64,000 nucleotides of DNA from positions 969,303-1,033,302 of the forward strand of contig OX419759.1 of NCBI GenBank assembly GCA_948567375.1. Direction: 5' to 3'. Source of the DNA: Lunularia cruciata. Taxonomy: Eukaryota > Streptophyta > Marchantiopsida > Lunulariales > Lunulariaceae. The notes below the pieces were generated by a model. That model saw only the letters and a program-made list of their open reading frames with translations, had not been told where the DNA came from and made no database searches. This document shows positions 1 to 11,670 of the stretch, one piece after another (position 1 is the first letter of the stretch; every line of letters begins with the position of its first letter). The position numbers and the translations under genes are program-made.

Positions 1-2
1 GG

Positions 3-2632
3 GATCTCTCTGAGACTGGTTATGACGTTTCGCATGTCAATCAGAGCATGCAGTCAAGGCCCCCTGCAAAGCCTGCTGTTAGACCTGCTCCTGCAAGCCA
101 CAACAAGCCGAAGTATGCTGATGATCCGCGACGGGAACCTCGGCGAGATCCGCGTAGAGAAGAGATTCGTCGAGATGAAGTTGTGCGTAGGCGAGCTAGG
201 AGTCCTAGCGGAGAATCAGATGAGCGGCCGTGCAAAAAGGTTGACATAAACCGAAGACGAGCTCGGAGCCCTAGTGAGGAATCAGATGATCGTCCCAGAA
301 AGAAAGTCAACATTAACAGGAGACGAGACATGTACGAGGAAGAGGAAGATGATGATGATGATTCTTTTATAGATGATGACGAGGATCAGACTCAAGTTTC
401 CAACATGATTCGAAAGATGTTTCGGTATGTTACTGAAATGCCTAATCTCGTATCACTGATTGAGTTGCTAACTGTATCTACTGGAAGGTTTTACGCAAGG
501 TTATGCTTGATCGCACTAACCCCTGCAGGTGGATATCTGTTATACCAGTAGAGGCTTAGATAATTATCAAAGTCACCACACTAGTAACCCCTGTCTGCAG
601 GCATATGCATGCTTACCTTTGTGTGTAACTGACAGCTATGAAGAGTTTTACCTTGCTATTGTCAATTGTAAGAGTCTGTCTGAGGGTATGGAACCGAGTT
701 GTATACAACGGGCTATGTATTCCATTACTCAATATCTCTACTTGCCTTGGGACTTACGAGCTTTTGAACAGAAACTCGGTACGAGGGCTACTGGCACTCT
801 CTCAGCTACTTCGGCATTGCGTTAGGCACTGATGCTTTCGGTGAAGGCTTACTATGACCGCTTGTCTGCTTCCTTCACGTGTTTAGTGTTTTAGAACTCA
901 TGCGGTTATAGAGCATTCTGTGATACACTATATCCAGTCCTCTCTGTCCTCTTTCACTGCTCGCTCGTTACACTGTTACACTTCGATATGTCTCTACAGC
1001 AGTGCCATCCACTAAGCTCCCGCATTGTTCCACTCCTCCCTTCCCCAGCTAATTCCCTCCCTATTATTTGTCCCTCGCTCTTTGCCTGCTTCATGGTTCG
1101 ACCACCCGTGTCTACTGTGTTCCTACCCGACTCCAGCCTACGTTTCGATTCATCGTTCATGCACTGCTTACTGGTGGTCAATTACATAATGTTTTAAATT
1201 TCTCGCATTCGTTTGAATAGCTGTTATCGATTTCAAGTTGTTTACTAGTCTTTAGATATATGTTGTTCTTAATTTGTTGCAATCATGCATTTGCTTCAGG
1301 TTACATTCGATGCATTCTACTTAATGGATTTATCACTATTCCAGCATTGTGCATAAAGTACATCTTGGTTACCGATCATTTGCATTTAATGAGTTCTGGA
1401 TCACCCGTTCCTAGAACGGCTTCTGCTCTCATCTACCTATATCCAGTCCTCTCCCACTTCGCTCGACTCCACCCATCCTCAACTACAGCTGTGTCTTCTG
1501 CTCCTTGTCGATGTGTCTCTGTTTGTTGGTCCTCACCGGCTTTCAATTTCAGATGCTTAATCTGTCGTGTCTTGGATGTTATCACATGATATATACTAGT
1601 TCTCTGTAGGTGCTACTTATGAATTGTATCAATTATGTCCTTATTTCTGCTTATATTCGCAATGTTAGATTCACTTAAATTTATTTCCTTAGATGCAATT
1701 AAGTTCGATTTGCTTACGTTCATGCTTGCGTTTTCATATGCTTTCATATGCACGTTCTCGTTTCCGCACTTAGTGGGTTCTGGATCCGCCCGTTCTTCGA
1801 ACCGGTTCTGCTCCCATTTCTCCACTTAAACTAGAAGGGGGAAGTACAGTTCTACAAAATTCTAGGGTAACCTCTCTTGTTTATATGTCAAAAATGGTAA
1901 AGAGTAAACGCAATGATTAACAGTTTGGTTATGCTTCAGGTATGATCCAAGTAAATATCGTGGAGAAGATGATCTGGATGACCGTGGAATGGAGGCTGAC
2001 TTTCGTACCATTCAAGCTGAAGAGCGGAGAAGGTAGTTATTTAACTCCTAGGTTTAGTCATAATACTGTCAATGCCACGTAGAACTGTGCAAAATTCCTG
2101 TATTCTGCTTGGCGGAAACTGTCACAGTTTTTTGCACTTTCTGGTTCTGCCGCCAGTTCTATTTTCATCTCTAATGTAACTTGTATACGGTAGATTCTTC
2201 TCTCGAAGGGCACTTTTCATAATCCAGAGGAGCTCATACAATGAGTAATGGAGCGTATACAGCGCTGGTTGAGTATTAGTTAGACCTTTCCAGCGAGGTC
2301 GTCACTGGAGTTTGCCACTCAGTTCAAGAGAGCAGTAACGTGGCGTGTACGGAGCACAAGTCTTCACCATATCGTTGGACAGTATAGCACGTTCTGCATC
2401 ATATCTCGCATGGAGTATCGGTTGGATACAGCGTTCATGTAGTCCTAGGGCTTTGTGCAAACTTGCCTGGAAAGGAACGTGATAAGGTCGTTTATTAACC
2501 TATTTGTTCTGGACATGCAGTGCTCGTGAGGCTAGGTTGGAGGATGAACGGGAGCTGGCTTTAATAGAAGAAGAGGAGAAACAAGAAAGGCTTCGGAAGT
2601 TAAAGAAGAAGCGTAAATTGACAGATAGATGA
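3..2632 (+). CDS. SPT2: SPT2-family histone chaperone, 3' part (spliced, 5' end outside window)
   Basis: Three exons join in phase: up to 424, 1940-2032 and 2521-2632 (stop TGA 2630-2632). The introns start GTATGT and GTAGTT and end in CAG. The frame is open from base 3, so the ATG at 48 is probably internal and the true start lies upstream. About 208 residues are visible. First comes a basic/acidic disordered region with repeated RRRARSPS(G/E)ES blocks (about 175-300), then an acidic DDDDD stretch (about 340-385), then the conserved C-terminal core: IRKMFRYDPSKYRGEDD, DDRGMEADF, EERRSAREARLEDERELA, and a basic coiled tail. That core is the signature of the SPT2 H3-H4-binding domain. SPT2 proteins are known nuclear chaperones that recycle H3-H4 during transcription. 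The family match rests on the core. No plant-specific role can be inferred. Confidence 0.9.
425..1939 (+). other. SPT2 intron 1 (1515 bp)
   Basis: The intron is bounded by TTCG|GTATGT and CTTCAG|G, and splicing restores the conserved FRYDPSKY motif across the junction. It is T-rich and contains no convincing coding frame. It holds a diverged internal duplication (near 1376-1427 and 1755-1820, see findings). Confidence 0.85.
2033..2520 (+). other. SPT2 intron 2 (488 bp)
   Basis: The intron is bounded by GAAG|GTAGTT and ATGCAG|TGCTCG. Joining the flanks gives the expected EERRSAREARLEDE motif of the SPT2 core. No other feature is seen inside. Confidence 0.85.
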
Positions 2633-5600
2633 ATGGTCCTCAATCAAGAAATATCCGCTTTTGACAATGATCAATGAGAGAGGGTATGCGCCGTGATTTT
2701 GGTCTTGGGGAAAGAGGATATCGAGTCTGCCCATGTACATCAAGCCCATTCTTTAGAGGAAATGAGATTGCAGCCAGAGGTCGCAACGTCTCTCACAGAT
2801 ACGCAGATTGTGACGGTTGAAGGTGATACTATGAAGCTTAGTCACTCGAGGAAAACCAACTTGGCTTCACCTTCATCTAATTTAGTTCTCTCGCTCATTT
2901 CCCTTCATTCTTTAGACATCATCATGTGGGTCGTGCCCTAAAAGGCTCATCATGTCTGACCATATATGATGCATTCAAGAGACTGGTGTTGTTTCTTAGG
3001 GTGTACCTGCAAGGATGTAAAGATTCGTTGTACGCCTACCAAGAGATACATAATCGATCTGAATCCGTCGCGCTATGTAAGTATGTTACCAGATGTTTAT
3101 GAAGAGAAGGCACCAGTCATTGATTCCCATCAACAACTTTGAATGCCATACCATTTTTTTCCGAGGAGCAATGAGCCATATCCTGGTCCAAGCGACTGGA
3201 GTTTCCATGGAGGAAGTTTTGCTGCTCAATGAAAGCTGGGCGATCGCATGCAAATTTGTTGACTGGACTCGGAGGATTGAAGGCCACCTGCTGGAAAACT
3301 TAGAAACTTCTTATCCACCAGGCAAGGCCAGCTACATGCCGTTATCCTAATCTTTAAAGTTAGCAATTTGTAAAATATACATTCTGTTTGAGTTTTGATG
3401 TAAATTAAGTACAGGACACTAATGAGATTCAGCTTATTTTACGGTGCTTTTTCAAGTTCCATGCAACACGAGATGTTTCCTGTCTGGAAGATTGTCAAGG
3501 ACGATCATCGCCGAAGATGCTCCAGTCCTCTCCCGATTTGTGCAGACTGGACCAGGAGTGGCATGACTAACTTTGTAAGTCTGACATCACTGGGGGCGTT
3601 TCTCCTCGAGACTAAGTAATATGTTCTGGTTGGTTTGTTCAGGTCTAGAGCTCAGATATCAGGAATGAAACGAAAGTCTATTGAGACGGTTGCCGGGCTT
3701 AGAGCTGAGCACCTGGCTATGGAATGGGCAGTTTTACATCGGTAGAATACACTGGTCCTTCGATTACACAGCCGCTCTTCAGTTTCTGAACTCTGATTCT
3801 CATATACGACCCAACCGATATCACAATGCTCCTCTTGGATTATCGGTACTCAATACGGTAGAAGCGGTATCATAGAGCCATGGAGCTTCCTATTCCACCG
3901 TTCTCCCCGAGGTCTTCATACAACAGGGACTGTTGGACAGTCATACGTCTGATCCTGGCTCAGGATTCACGGATGTATCAAAACAACTGTACGTAGGAGT
4001 ATATGGAACTCAGTTCCGTCTGCTACATTGTTGTCTGTCATCGTGTACCTTGTCCAAAATGTATGTATGCAAGCTCTGTTATGGAGATGACCTGCGAATT
4101 GAGTCGACGAATCCAAAATGCTCACGACCTGTATAGGCCTTTGACGTTCTCCCTCCTCAAAGCCACGTGGCATTTATTACTTGAGGAATTTCAGAGAGGC
4201 GCTGGATCTTCTCTCTGAAGTTTCATAGTAGCTATAAGCCCAGGGTGGCCGTCCAGGATCGAAGAGTCGTATCTCTACAAAAGTGCTCATCTTATGGATT
4301 AGTTAAGGGCACCCTTGTTTGACGTGCAAATTTCGAGCATAGGTGGTAAGTGATTGGATGAAGAAGTTATTCCGGTGTGATCCCGCACATTATTCTTGCA
4401 CAAGCTTTACGTAGGCGCCAAGTGTTGTGGGATTTCCTAATGTCTCGAAGGCCAATTTTGTTGTCCATCTGTCCGGAGTTTAATACAGAGTTACGGCAAA
4501 CGTGCATGCGGTTGGAACGAAATATTTCACCTGGACACACTCATCTTGTACTCCCGTCTTGGACGTCTTGGAGATGGGCAATTCATTGAGAATATCGATC
4601 TTACTGACGGGAAGGTTCCAACGGCTCCGGCAGAGCTTCAGATATCTCGAGGAATCTTTCTAGTTCTAGAACTTAATGTTAGTTGGGGAGTTATGAACCC
4701 AAAATGGAATGTCATCAAGGCGACTAAGAAGGGAGAGACACTGACATCTTCCGGACTCGAAACGGAAATTGTGGCTAACGTGGACTAGAAAGGACACTGG
4801 TTCAAGTTTTTCATGGGGACTCGGCTCAAACGTCGTTGCTGTCTTTTAAAATTTGGTCATTGGGAGCCCCCTCGATAAAACCTGCGGTAGTGGACAAGAA
4901 TCCTCACTACAGATTTCATAATATAGAAACATTGGAGGTCAGTACTGAGTCTTTCAGTTATCACTGCCATCGACGATATGTCTCCTAGGTTCAAATACCG
5001 ACGAATCTGCGGAAGTAAACCAGAATCCTTTCTGCAGATTAAAACATTGAAGGTCAGTAAACATTAGAGGTCCATACTGAGTTTTTTCAGTTTCTTGACT
5101 ATCACTGTCATCGAGGATATGTCTCCGGGATTCAAATACCTACTCAAATGGGATTAAAAGTACTGGACAGTTAGAGGAGTTGATGCACTTACAGATGCGC
5201 TGAGCGAAGTGGCTACGTAAGGATAAGCCCACTTGTCTGTAAGTGCACTTTCGGGAGCTTTGCCGGGCGATAAAATATAATCGAATACCACCAACGTTAT
5301 GCAGGTTGCAGATGTCCCCCGAGTAGTCATTCAGACGTAATAATTACGTTCTGCACAGACAAAAGCTCTTTCGAGTGGGAGAGAGAGAACACGGATCGTT
5401 GAATTCAGCCAGCAACTTATCCTCTCGCACTCCGGCCGTCGATTTCAGGAGCCCCTAAGGAGTAGCGGATATAGGAGTTGCTGGAGGTACTAGAGCTGAA
5501 GCAGCAAAGAAATCAATCCAACAGTATCACTGCACGATGGATGCAAGGAACGGCATCTCTCGATCTCAGGTGCAGACAAGAGAGAAAGAAGCCGTCGCTG
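2633..5600. other. Intergenic DNA downstream of SPT2
   Basis: This presumably includes the SPT2 3' UTR, though no clear polyadenylation signal could be chosen. Short open frames (for example 2693-2941 and 3093-3350, plus strand) resemble nothing known and are probably chance. Base composition is more balanced than in the AT-rich repeats to the right, and no transposon protein is visible, so this looks like low-copy DNA. A local direct duplication lies at 4897-5143. Confidence 0.5.
4897..5143. repeat. Local direct duplication, two diverged units
   Basis: Unit 1 (4897-5000) and unit 2 (5022-5143) both run from AGAATCCT through a GAGGTC..ACTGAGT block and a TATCACTG(C/T)CATCGA block to GATATGTCTCC and TTCAAATACC. 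Unit 2 carries a small extra internal repeat of the AACATT-AGGTC segment. The units do not continue on either side. Confidence 0.75.
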
Positions 5601-5608
5601 TATAGTAC

Positions 5609-6291
5609 TCAATGATGAATCAATCCAGCACTGGATAACCCTGCCTGCCGGCACAACTGTAGTAACAGAACAATGTAAGATTGGGACATACCTCCCGAAC
5701 TGGTTGGGCTCTCTCTACGAAAGGAGCAACAGCTTTTCTGTCCCGAGAAAGTTGTTGGTGTTGTCGTTAACGCGAGCTGACCTTTTTGAGCGAAGACTGA
5801 CTGTCGCTTCCCGTACAATACATGCCTAACAGGTGGCTTAAGCATACGCATCCTTTGTCGTATTTCCTGTACACGAAGTTCGCTCGTGCCAGAAATTGAG
5901 CTGAAAAACGAAATACTATTTTGAACCACTTTGACCGGCGTAGAATACTTTGACTGTGATTCGCAGGACACACTCCCTCCCTGGTTCCTAATTTTACCAT
6001 TTGTGATCCCAGGAGAACACGAAACCCTTTACAGACAACCCACCCTCGTAACACTTCACTTGCTCTTTCCAGATTACGGAGAGTCCCAAAGAGGCTACTA
6101 GCCTCTGACATCGTCATGGAGCACAATGACTTGATCCTTGCTTTTTCGAGTTTGAAATCTCTATCAAAGCCTGGTCCCAACAGTACAATTCCGTCCCAAT
6201 AATAGAATCCCTCCGCCAAAGAAAACGAGGTAAAAAACAGGATAACTACTAATAAGCACGCGGGACCTGTCTTAATTGAGAGGTTAATCTG
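5609..6291 (-). other. Unassigned minus-strand reading frames, possible exons
   Basis: A frame with no in-frame ATG is open from 6291 down to 5767. It begins just after CTACTTTGTCAG, a plausible splice acceptor. It opens with a hydrophobic stretch (CLLVVILFFTSFSLA) followed by FYYWDGIVLLGPGFDRDFKLEK, which could be a signal or membrane segment. A second frame (5971-5609) overlaps its end and contains QEIRQRMRMLKPPVRHVLYG. I do not recognise either. They could be exons of an unknown gene, an old pseudogene, or chance. A GT..AG pair near 5990-5945 would join the frames, but the intron would be only about 46 bp, which is short for a plant. Confidence 0.25.
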
Positions 6292-6970
6292 ACAAAGTAG
6301 TCAATCAGTTCCTTCATTAGCCAGTTACAATCGGAACATGTAACTGTAGACTTGCAGATCACAATCTCCGTTTTATGAATTTAGATCTCACATACTTAGG
6401 GAAATGTCCAGTAACTTCTAATTTTTCACAATCCCTTCTACAAAAAATGCAAAATCTTTGAGGAAATCAGACCCGGCAAATGTCCAGCAACTCGTAATTC
6501 ATGACAACTGACTTTTCATTTCTAAACGGAGTGCACTGTGGCAGTTACTTGATCCGCACACTTCCACTGGGACTCACCTGTCTCTTTCAAACCACGGAGA
6601 AATACGACTGATATCAAATAAGTCCTTTACTTCACTATGTCGTACATGTGATACAAGCCTTGTGTATTTGATTTCTGTTCTTTTCTATCAATGATACGTT
6701 TGCTTTCAAATGACGTTACCAGTCTACTATTCCAATGGACGAGAGTGAGTGAGAGTCCTTGAATTTCACAACATGTTTTGAAGGATTTGATGTCGCAAAA
6801 GCACTTCCAGCCTAGTTCGATGAAGCACAGCACGCCCGCCTAGAAGTTATTTGACAAGGCATAGCGAACGCCCGCCTAGAAGTTGTTTGATTATGATTAC
6901 GAGTGCAAGATAGAGTAGAAGCACAAGCTAATGAGCAGAAGCACAACTGCCCAAAAGCCTAACTTACCTA
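6292..6970. other. Intergenic, nothing recognised
   Basis: No coding frame or repeat with a clear identity is seen. A short direct repeat (CGCCCGCCTAGAAGTT then TTTGA) occurs twice near 6833-6892. Confidence 0.4.
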
Positions 6971-8440
6971 GAACCTATTGAATCAATCCATCCATTGGTA
7001 TTTAATTTCTTGTGATTTTAATTCTGAATTGGTGGCAAGATCAATGGATGATTTTTACTCTAAATTCCTTTGCAGTAAATATATCCAACGTAGCTCTAGA
7101 TCCTATTTTTGCTCGATCCATTTCAACTCACCATTCCAATTCCATTCATACCACTCAAGAGTTGGTGCCCTTGGTGCACATTCCCTACAAGAAACCAGTT
7201 CAAAAAAGCACTACATTCAATTATTTTGGCATGGGAGAGAGTTTCCATCTTCAATAATTGGAGACTATTATTCAAGAAATAGGCATGACACATGAAATCC
7301 TACAAGGAAGCCAAGGACTGGAAGAACAAACATATAGGGGAAGGAGTACAAAGAATACAAAGAAGGATGGAGAATAGTGGAAGATAAGATAAATCACATG
7401 TGCACTCACTTTGGTCGCATGGATCTCATGTTCAAAAGTCATGCCAATATTTCTCCTCCAGAATTAGTGAGTATTGGTGTGAGTGCTATTGAGAATATAG
7501 TTGATGGGGATAAGTGTCAAGTTCATATACTTCAGGAGAAGGGGCAAACAAGACACCAACATGGAATGGAAGAAATTTTTAGTCTAAGTCCACCAATGAA
7601 AAGGATGAGATTCTTGAGTCAAGAGTGGAACCTATGCCATTTGCTATCCCAAGTACTCAAGCTTTGCATAATTTTTTTTGAAGAGGAGAGTGTACTAGAG
7701 CTTGGGATGATACAAGAACACACAAGAATGGGAGGAACACATAAAGATGATGCACTAGTAAGAAAAATATACTCTCAAGAGATGGAGATGCAAGAAAAAG
7801 ATCAGAAGGGAAAAATCTAGTTAAAGAAGGAGAGAATCAACCCAATAAGAGAAAAAATGTTTTCAAAATAATTCAAAGTTACACTCCTTTTCTTGCTACT
7901 CTATCACAAGATTTAGCCCATCATAGTAATTGGAAATTAGAGTCAATAGAAGCTCAAGAGAGATGTAAGATAGTAGAAATTGAAGCCCAAAAAGTTGCAA
8001 AGATTGAGAAACAAAGACGCCTTGTAGAGGTAGAGAAGAGGAAGACAAAGGCAGAGCAAATCTTCAGAACTAAGAAAATGAGGTCTAAATTTGAGAGACT
8101 CTAAAGTAAAGAAAGGACTGCAAAATCAAGAAGGTTCTACTTTATGACTCTTGAGGTAGCTAGATCAAGGAAAACCCCCGAACAGATTCAAGAGTAGTCT
8201 CACAAACTTATTACATAAAAATTTGCAACCAGTCCCAGTCCCATTGATGGTAGTAGCACTTATGCAATTGATCCAAAATTCCTAGTCCCAAATCTATATT
8301 TTATTGTTGACATTGATAGTGATAATAATGGCATTTAATGTAATGGTGATAATGATAGTGAGTATTTTAGATCACAAGCTGCATTATCTACACATGACAT
8401 GATAGAGCAGTTTACTTACTTGTATGTAAATACATGTAAG
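6970..8440 (+). repeat. Decayed coding remnant of a repeat family (coiled-coil protein)
   Basis: Plus-strand frames at 6978-7295 and 7377-7820, then a lysine/glutamate-rich stretch at about 7925-8105 (ESIEAQERCKIVEIEAQK...), are interrupted by stops. The charged stretch resembles the segment at 47445-47640, which shares 'ESMERCKIAKIEA' and following heptad-like residues. This suggests two copies of one dispersed family. The product is unknown. A coiled coil with Lys/Glu repeats also occurs in transposon-linked Myb/SANT-like proteins, but no DNA-binding motif can be seen. Confidence 0.4.
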
Positions 8441-8510
8441 TAATGAAATAATGAAAATTTTATTTATAAGAAATATAGATTTTTATCCATTATCCTTCAG
8501 AAGTTTTCTA

Positions 8511-8785
8511 GACTTGAGTTGTTGTAAGTCTGATTGTTCTAGTGTATTACTAATTAGTTTTGTGATTTATAAGAAATTAGAGACTTCTATCCCTTATTCT
8601 TCACAAATTTTCTAGACTCGAGTTGTTGTGAGTGTGATTGTTCTAGTGAAATCTATTTGAATTTATTCACAAATTATTCAGTTCACAAAGGATTCAAGAT
8701 TCAACATACATCCCAACTCAAGTTGTTGTGAGTGTGAGTGTTCAAACGTGTTTCTCATCTCAAGTTGTTGTGAGTGTGAGTGTTA
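8511..8785 (+). repeat. Irregular short direct repeat, four copies
   Basis: Four copies of a block built on AGTTGTTGTGAGTGTGA(T/G)TGTT start near 8511, 8615, 8714 and 8757. Copies 1 and 2 share a longer flank (TTTTCTAGACT(T/C)GAGTTG... and ..GTTCTAGTG), with about 104 bp between them. Copies 3 and 4 are about 43 bp apart. This looks like decayed subrepeats of an LTR or untranslated region. Confidence 0.6.
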
Positions 8786-8789
8786 AAAC

Positions 8790-9369
8790 AATATATATGT
8801 TATTTATGTTGTGTGTGAGTGATCAAATAGTTAGTGGCTAAGATCTAGACTTATATTTTATTTTGAGATTGAGCAAATGGATTTTTGATAAAAATGAAAG
8901 TCAATTGCACTATCCCCTTGGTCATCAAATTCCAACCTTTTACCTCAAGTTCATACTTTGCCTTTATGGCCTGCATGGGTGATATGGCTAGCATGGCATA
9001 CATGGCTGGCATAAATTTTTAGTAGGAAGATGCTAGTCAAAACAACAGTGTAGCTCAAGATTGTAGTAACTATTCTCTTGTCTTGAGTTTTCCAAGTCAC
9101 TTTTCTATACTAAGTGCTAAAAGTCTGCAAGCTCTATTCAAAACTCTCTCTATATCCAACTCATTTACACAAATCCTCACTACATAGAATAGGGTACATG
9201 GCATTTTTCTTCACAATTGAGCCAATTATCACCCTAAGATCATATTCAATTGTGTCTTCAATTATTCAGTCCTAAAAGCAATATTACCATTAACAAAAAA
9301 GAACAAAGAAAATAACACAAATAAATGAGAAGAGGTAAACCTCATGCATCATGTATGTACTAGTAGTTC
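8790..9369. other. AT-rich intergenic repeat DNA, nothing coding
   Basis: No gene is seen. Around 8970-9015 there is a short run of imperfect ATGGCTGGCAT-like repeats. The right end (ACTT at 9370-9373) is the target duplication of retrotransposon copy 1. Confidence 0.4.
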
Positions 9370-9373
9370 ACTT

Positions 9374-9482
9374 TGTCGTGCGTATATACATTGCTACAAA
9401 ACATACATCGCTGTCAACATCATACACTATAGAAGCACAACTCACACATAAGTCATACATAGACTCTAAAGTGCCACAATCA
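9374..9482 (-). repeat. Copy 1 terminal repeat B2 (element 3' end)
   Basis: In sense orientation it runs ATTGTGGCACTTTAGAG ... CGCACGACA and matches B1 of the same copy and both B repeats of copy 2. It ends exactly at the ACTT flank, so it is the true 3' terminus. It carries fewer units of the 17-bp minisatellite than B1. Confidence 0.85.
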
Positions 9483-9929
9483 ATCAGATTGCTTAACACT
9501 CTCAACTCAACTCAACTCAAATCAGTACTTGATCTGTCACTCTATAAACTGCCAACAACTGGGCACTGATTACAGTCAAGCCACACCCACTCAAGCATAG
9601 AGAATCCAGGTCACGCTCACCGGCCTCTGTCCACCATAGCCAGGAACTCAAAGGCTCAACATCAGAGAAGTGAGCTCTCTGGAGCTCACTTCGAAACTAT
9701 ACTCCTTGGACTCGAACTAGCTCTAAAACCCTAACGGTCCTACTGACGGCACACTCAACAGTGAAAATGGTGCAAAGTGACGATGGGCCCCATCGTGAAG
9801 TCAATCCCTCAAACACAAAATCTAACCATCGGAAAGTAGTCTTTGAGAAACTGCTAGAATAACTCTAACTACTATCACTGGAACTCCAATGTCCGAGCAT
9901 CTAGATGTGGAACTACAAATGGTGTGACA
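9483..9929 (-). repeat. Copy 1 terminal repeat A2
   Basis: About 447 bp, starting TGTCACACC in sense and ending GCAATCTGATT. It is homologous to A1 (18814-19252) with about 8% differences. It contains the GAGCTCACTT hairpin and the CACTTCTCTGATGT segment that is complementary to the sequence just inside A1. Confidence 0.88.
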
Positions 9930-10089
9930 ATTTTCGTGCGTATATACATCACTACACAACATACATTGCTACACAACATACATCGCTACACAACATACAT
10001 CGCTACACAACATACATCGCTGTCAACATCATACACTATAGAAGCACAACTCACACATAAGTCATACATAGACTCTAAAGTGCCACAAT
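9930..10089 (-). repeat. Copy 1 internal repeat B1 with 17-bp minisatellite
   Basis: This is the same sequence as B2 but longer. On the plus strand it shows about 4-5 head-to-tail units of ACATACATCGCTACACA (about 9950-10022). It lies between the purine tract (CCCCCCT on the plus strand, 10092-10098) and A2. Confidence 0.85.
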
Positions 10090-10280
10090 TGCCCCCCTAG
10101 TTGGCAGTTAGGTCCCTCTAACTCCAGATAGCCATCTACTTTAAGTATATGGTATACCCTCTAATGGGCAAAGATCAGGAGGCCGGGTGCTATGGAGCCC
10201 CATCGTTAGTCGCCTGTCTGCAATCTATACCATATCAAGAATGAACTAGCTATAGGTCAAGTACATCTAGGACATAACCA

Positions 10281-10500
10281 CTATCCCTTAGGAACCACCA
10301 TGAGGGGAGGAGTCATAATTGCCATATGCCATCTTCTCGAACAACTATCACACACTAACATAGTAGCAGCTCCCCCAAAAGAGCCACATAACATACACCT
10401 CAAGCTTGCACGTACAAGTGCCAAGCTTGGGTCCATAGTACCATCAATGTTTGGGAGGTGGCATGGCGCACAATTGTGCACATGATCCTTCCAAACAACA
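10281..10500 (-). other. Copy 1 PHD-finger segment at end of pol
   Basis: This segment lies at the C-terminal end of pol after the integrase tail. It is the counterpart of the C4HC3 finger at 36564-36700 in copy 2, with CMLCG, MLVCDSC and WHMA visible. PHD fingers are zinc modules that usually read histone H3 tails. In chromoviral Gypsy elements this position usually carries a chromodomain. Confidence 0.75.
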
Positions 10501-10789
10501 CCATCACGTCCTTCTAACACAAGGACTCCAGGTGGCAAAACCTCACGCACTCTCAAGATAGTGCGGCTTGTAGAAACATCAAGTGTCGTCGGTGCTATCT
10601 GCTATAGATATACATAGTCGCCTGGATGAAATCAACAGATCAAGGGTCTATAACCTCTTCCTTGAATGGTAACATAACGTAAAGTATCTCTATGTGGAGC
10701 AATCACCAAGTTCTCAAAGGCCATCGACATCACTCTCTGAAAGATCTCTGCCCGCTGAGAACATGCACTCATCCATACATTGGTCATCC

Positions 10790-11670
10790 AAGTCCAAAAC
10801 TACAGTAGCATCTTGACGAATGGCTGCAGGTAATCTGGATCTCGTCCATAGAGTAGAAAGTATGGAGAGAAGGATGCTAAGGAGGCTTGCCGGCTGAACC
10901 GATAGCCCATGGCCAACCAAGGTAACTGGAGATCCCAATCTCCCAAGTGGCCTCTCTGCAAACCATACTTTTGCAATCCTCTCTTCACCGTCTGAACCAC
11001 TCTCTTTGCTAAGCCATCTGCCTCAGGGTGATCTCGGGATGTAGTACGATGATCAATCAAAGCCTTGTCACACAAGACCTGAAACTCCCCCAAGAACTCT
11101 GTACCCTGATCAGTCAAAACCTCAGCTGGTGCACCAAAATGAACTTGATCCAGGAATGAGTAAGCTGTCCCTTCACTAGACTTGTCAGGAAGTGCCACCA
11201 ACTCAATCTACTTGGAGAAGTGCTCCACCATCACCAAAACATACCAATGATGTCTCACAGTCAGCGGTAAAGGTCCGGCAAAGTCCAAACTCCAACGGTA
11301 ACCCAATCCCATGATAGGTAATGGGTGTAACTGTGGCGTAGGAGCATTGAATGATGTCTAACTCGGTCACAAACCACACATCTGGCAAGAAACTGTTGTA
11401 CCCCGGTCTGCATATCGTGCCACCAATAATGACTCTGAAGTAAGCTATTCGTACGCTTTACTCCAAAATGTCCTAGCTCCTCATGAGCATGACGGACCAA
11501 TTGTGGTCTCTGTGCTGGAAGTGGTACTACTCGCACTCTACCATCCTCCCATACACGCAAAAGGTGTCTACCCTCCAATCTGAACCGTCTGGCTCGCTGA
11601 AGAACACGGTCTCTCTCCTTGGCCCCAACTGTGCCACCCACAACACCAATGGGAAGATAGTCCATCACTA
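10790..11670 (-). other. Copy 1 integrase region
   Basis: An HHCC zinc segment (HAHEELGHFGVKR ... CVVCDRV, about 11390-11500) is followed by core-domain pieces (TDQGTEFLGEF, HRTTSRDHPEADG) and a QLPWLAMGYR segment. This is the DDE-type integrase of Ty3/Gypsy elements, decayed in this copy. Confidence 0.8.

Noticed and set aside
2693-4790. Several plus-strand frames of 60-85 codons downstream of SPT2.
   Set aside because: They are short, overlapping in different frames, without splice continuity or recognisable motifs, and look like chance.
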